From: Thermaerobacter marianensis DSM 12885
Lineage (GTDB): Bacteria > Bacillota > Sulfobacillia > Thermaerobacterales > Thermaerobacteraceae
DNA: 64,000 bases
Direction: 5' to 3'
Assembly: GCF_000184705.1 (NCBI RefSeq)
Contig: NC_014831.1
Span: 2,232,001 to 2,296,000 of the forward strand
The notes under the pieces are model-generated. The model was not told the origin of the DNA. It saw nothing but the letters and a program-made list of their open reading frames with translations, and ran no database searches. Of this stretch, positions 63,923 to 64,000 are shown in pieces (position 1 is the first letter of the stretch; every line of letters starts with the position of its first letter). The position numbers and the translations under genes were made by a program.

Positions 63923-64000
63923 GAAGGAACGATCCTTCACCCAACGTTTGGAATCGAGTCCTGGTGGTGGGGGTTGTTGTGATTTGTGGCGTAACATTGG

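Noticed and set aside
1-64000. tRNA, rRNA, CRISPR array, prophage or plasmid origin
   Set aside because: None could be recognised on either strand by reading; a covariance-model scan would be needed to exclude small RNAs.

Overview
The window is GC-rich DNA with strong AGGAGG-type ribosome binding sites, GTG/TTG starts and tightly packed operons. It suggests a high-GC, probably thermophilic Bacillota (Thermaerobacter-, Symbiobacterium- or Sulfobacillus-like). That placement is an inference from style: no rRNA or tRNA is present. The most striking property is the number of insertion sequences, most of them broken. I recognise IS256 (five copies or pieces), IS110/IS1111 (five), IS1634 (four), IS3 (two), ISL3, IS21, ISLre2, IS1182 and several IS5/IS1182-like scraps.

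Layout. 1-5.4 kb: the end of a PucR-type regulator, then a minus-strand trio (broken amidohydrolase, DUF59 Fe-S assembly protein, Zn alcohol dehydrogenase) that resembles the accessory half of a propane/ketone monooxygenase cluster without the monooxygenase, then a small zinc-ribbon-like protein. 5.5-7.1 kb: IS256 copy 1 next to an IS1634 end. 7.1-10.4 kb: a two-gene operon of lower GC (SLC13 anion transporter plus ThDP-dependent decarboxylase-like enzyme). 11.3-19.1 kb: a signalling block of cheX, cheY, a chemoreceptor, cheW, cheA, cheD, an HD-GYP phosphodiesterase and a SpoIIE-type phosphatase. 19.8-21.25 kb: IS debris. 21.25-27.4 kb: a five-gene operon (nucleotidyltransferase, GT4 glycosyltransferase, six-hairpin-type protein, cupin-phosphohexomutase fusion, Gfo/Idh oxidoreductase), probably for a mannosylated product, with a CIRCE-like inverted repeat upstream. 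27.9-33.2 kb: a complete Ugp/Mal-type ABC importer operon with a TIM-barrel epimerase-like protein.

33.5-53.2 kb is an IS graveyard in which a few cargo genes survive: a GmrSD/SspE-like DUF262-HNH protein, an AT-richer DUF262 protein fused to an AlbA_2 (Schlafen-type) domain, an MFS transporter whose last codons come from an IS end, and a broken OLD-like ATPase. It looks like a decaying defence island. 53.3-57.4 kb: an amine/amino-acid module with an APC permease, a glutamine-synthetase-like ligase, an aminotransferase stump and a FluG-N-like amidohydrolase. 57.6-64 kb: a broken IS1182, a divergent pair (PIN-like protein and a long helical protein with a sigma-70-like C-terminus), a 44-residue small membrane peptide, and IS256 copy 2.

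The best candidates for something undescribed are the DUF262-AlbA_2 fusion, the PIN/sigma-like divergent pair, and the CIRCE-like control of the mannosyl operon. IS1634-borne terminators facing into the element, and apparent CTG starts with constant 9-base spacing, are structural observations worth checking. I saw no CRISPR array, prophage module, replication origin or stable RNA gene.
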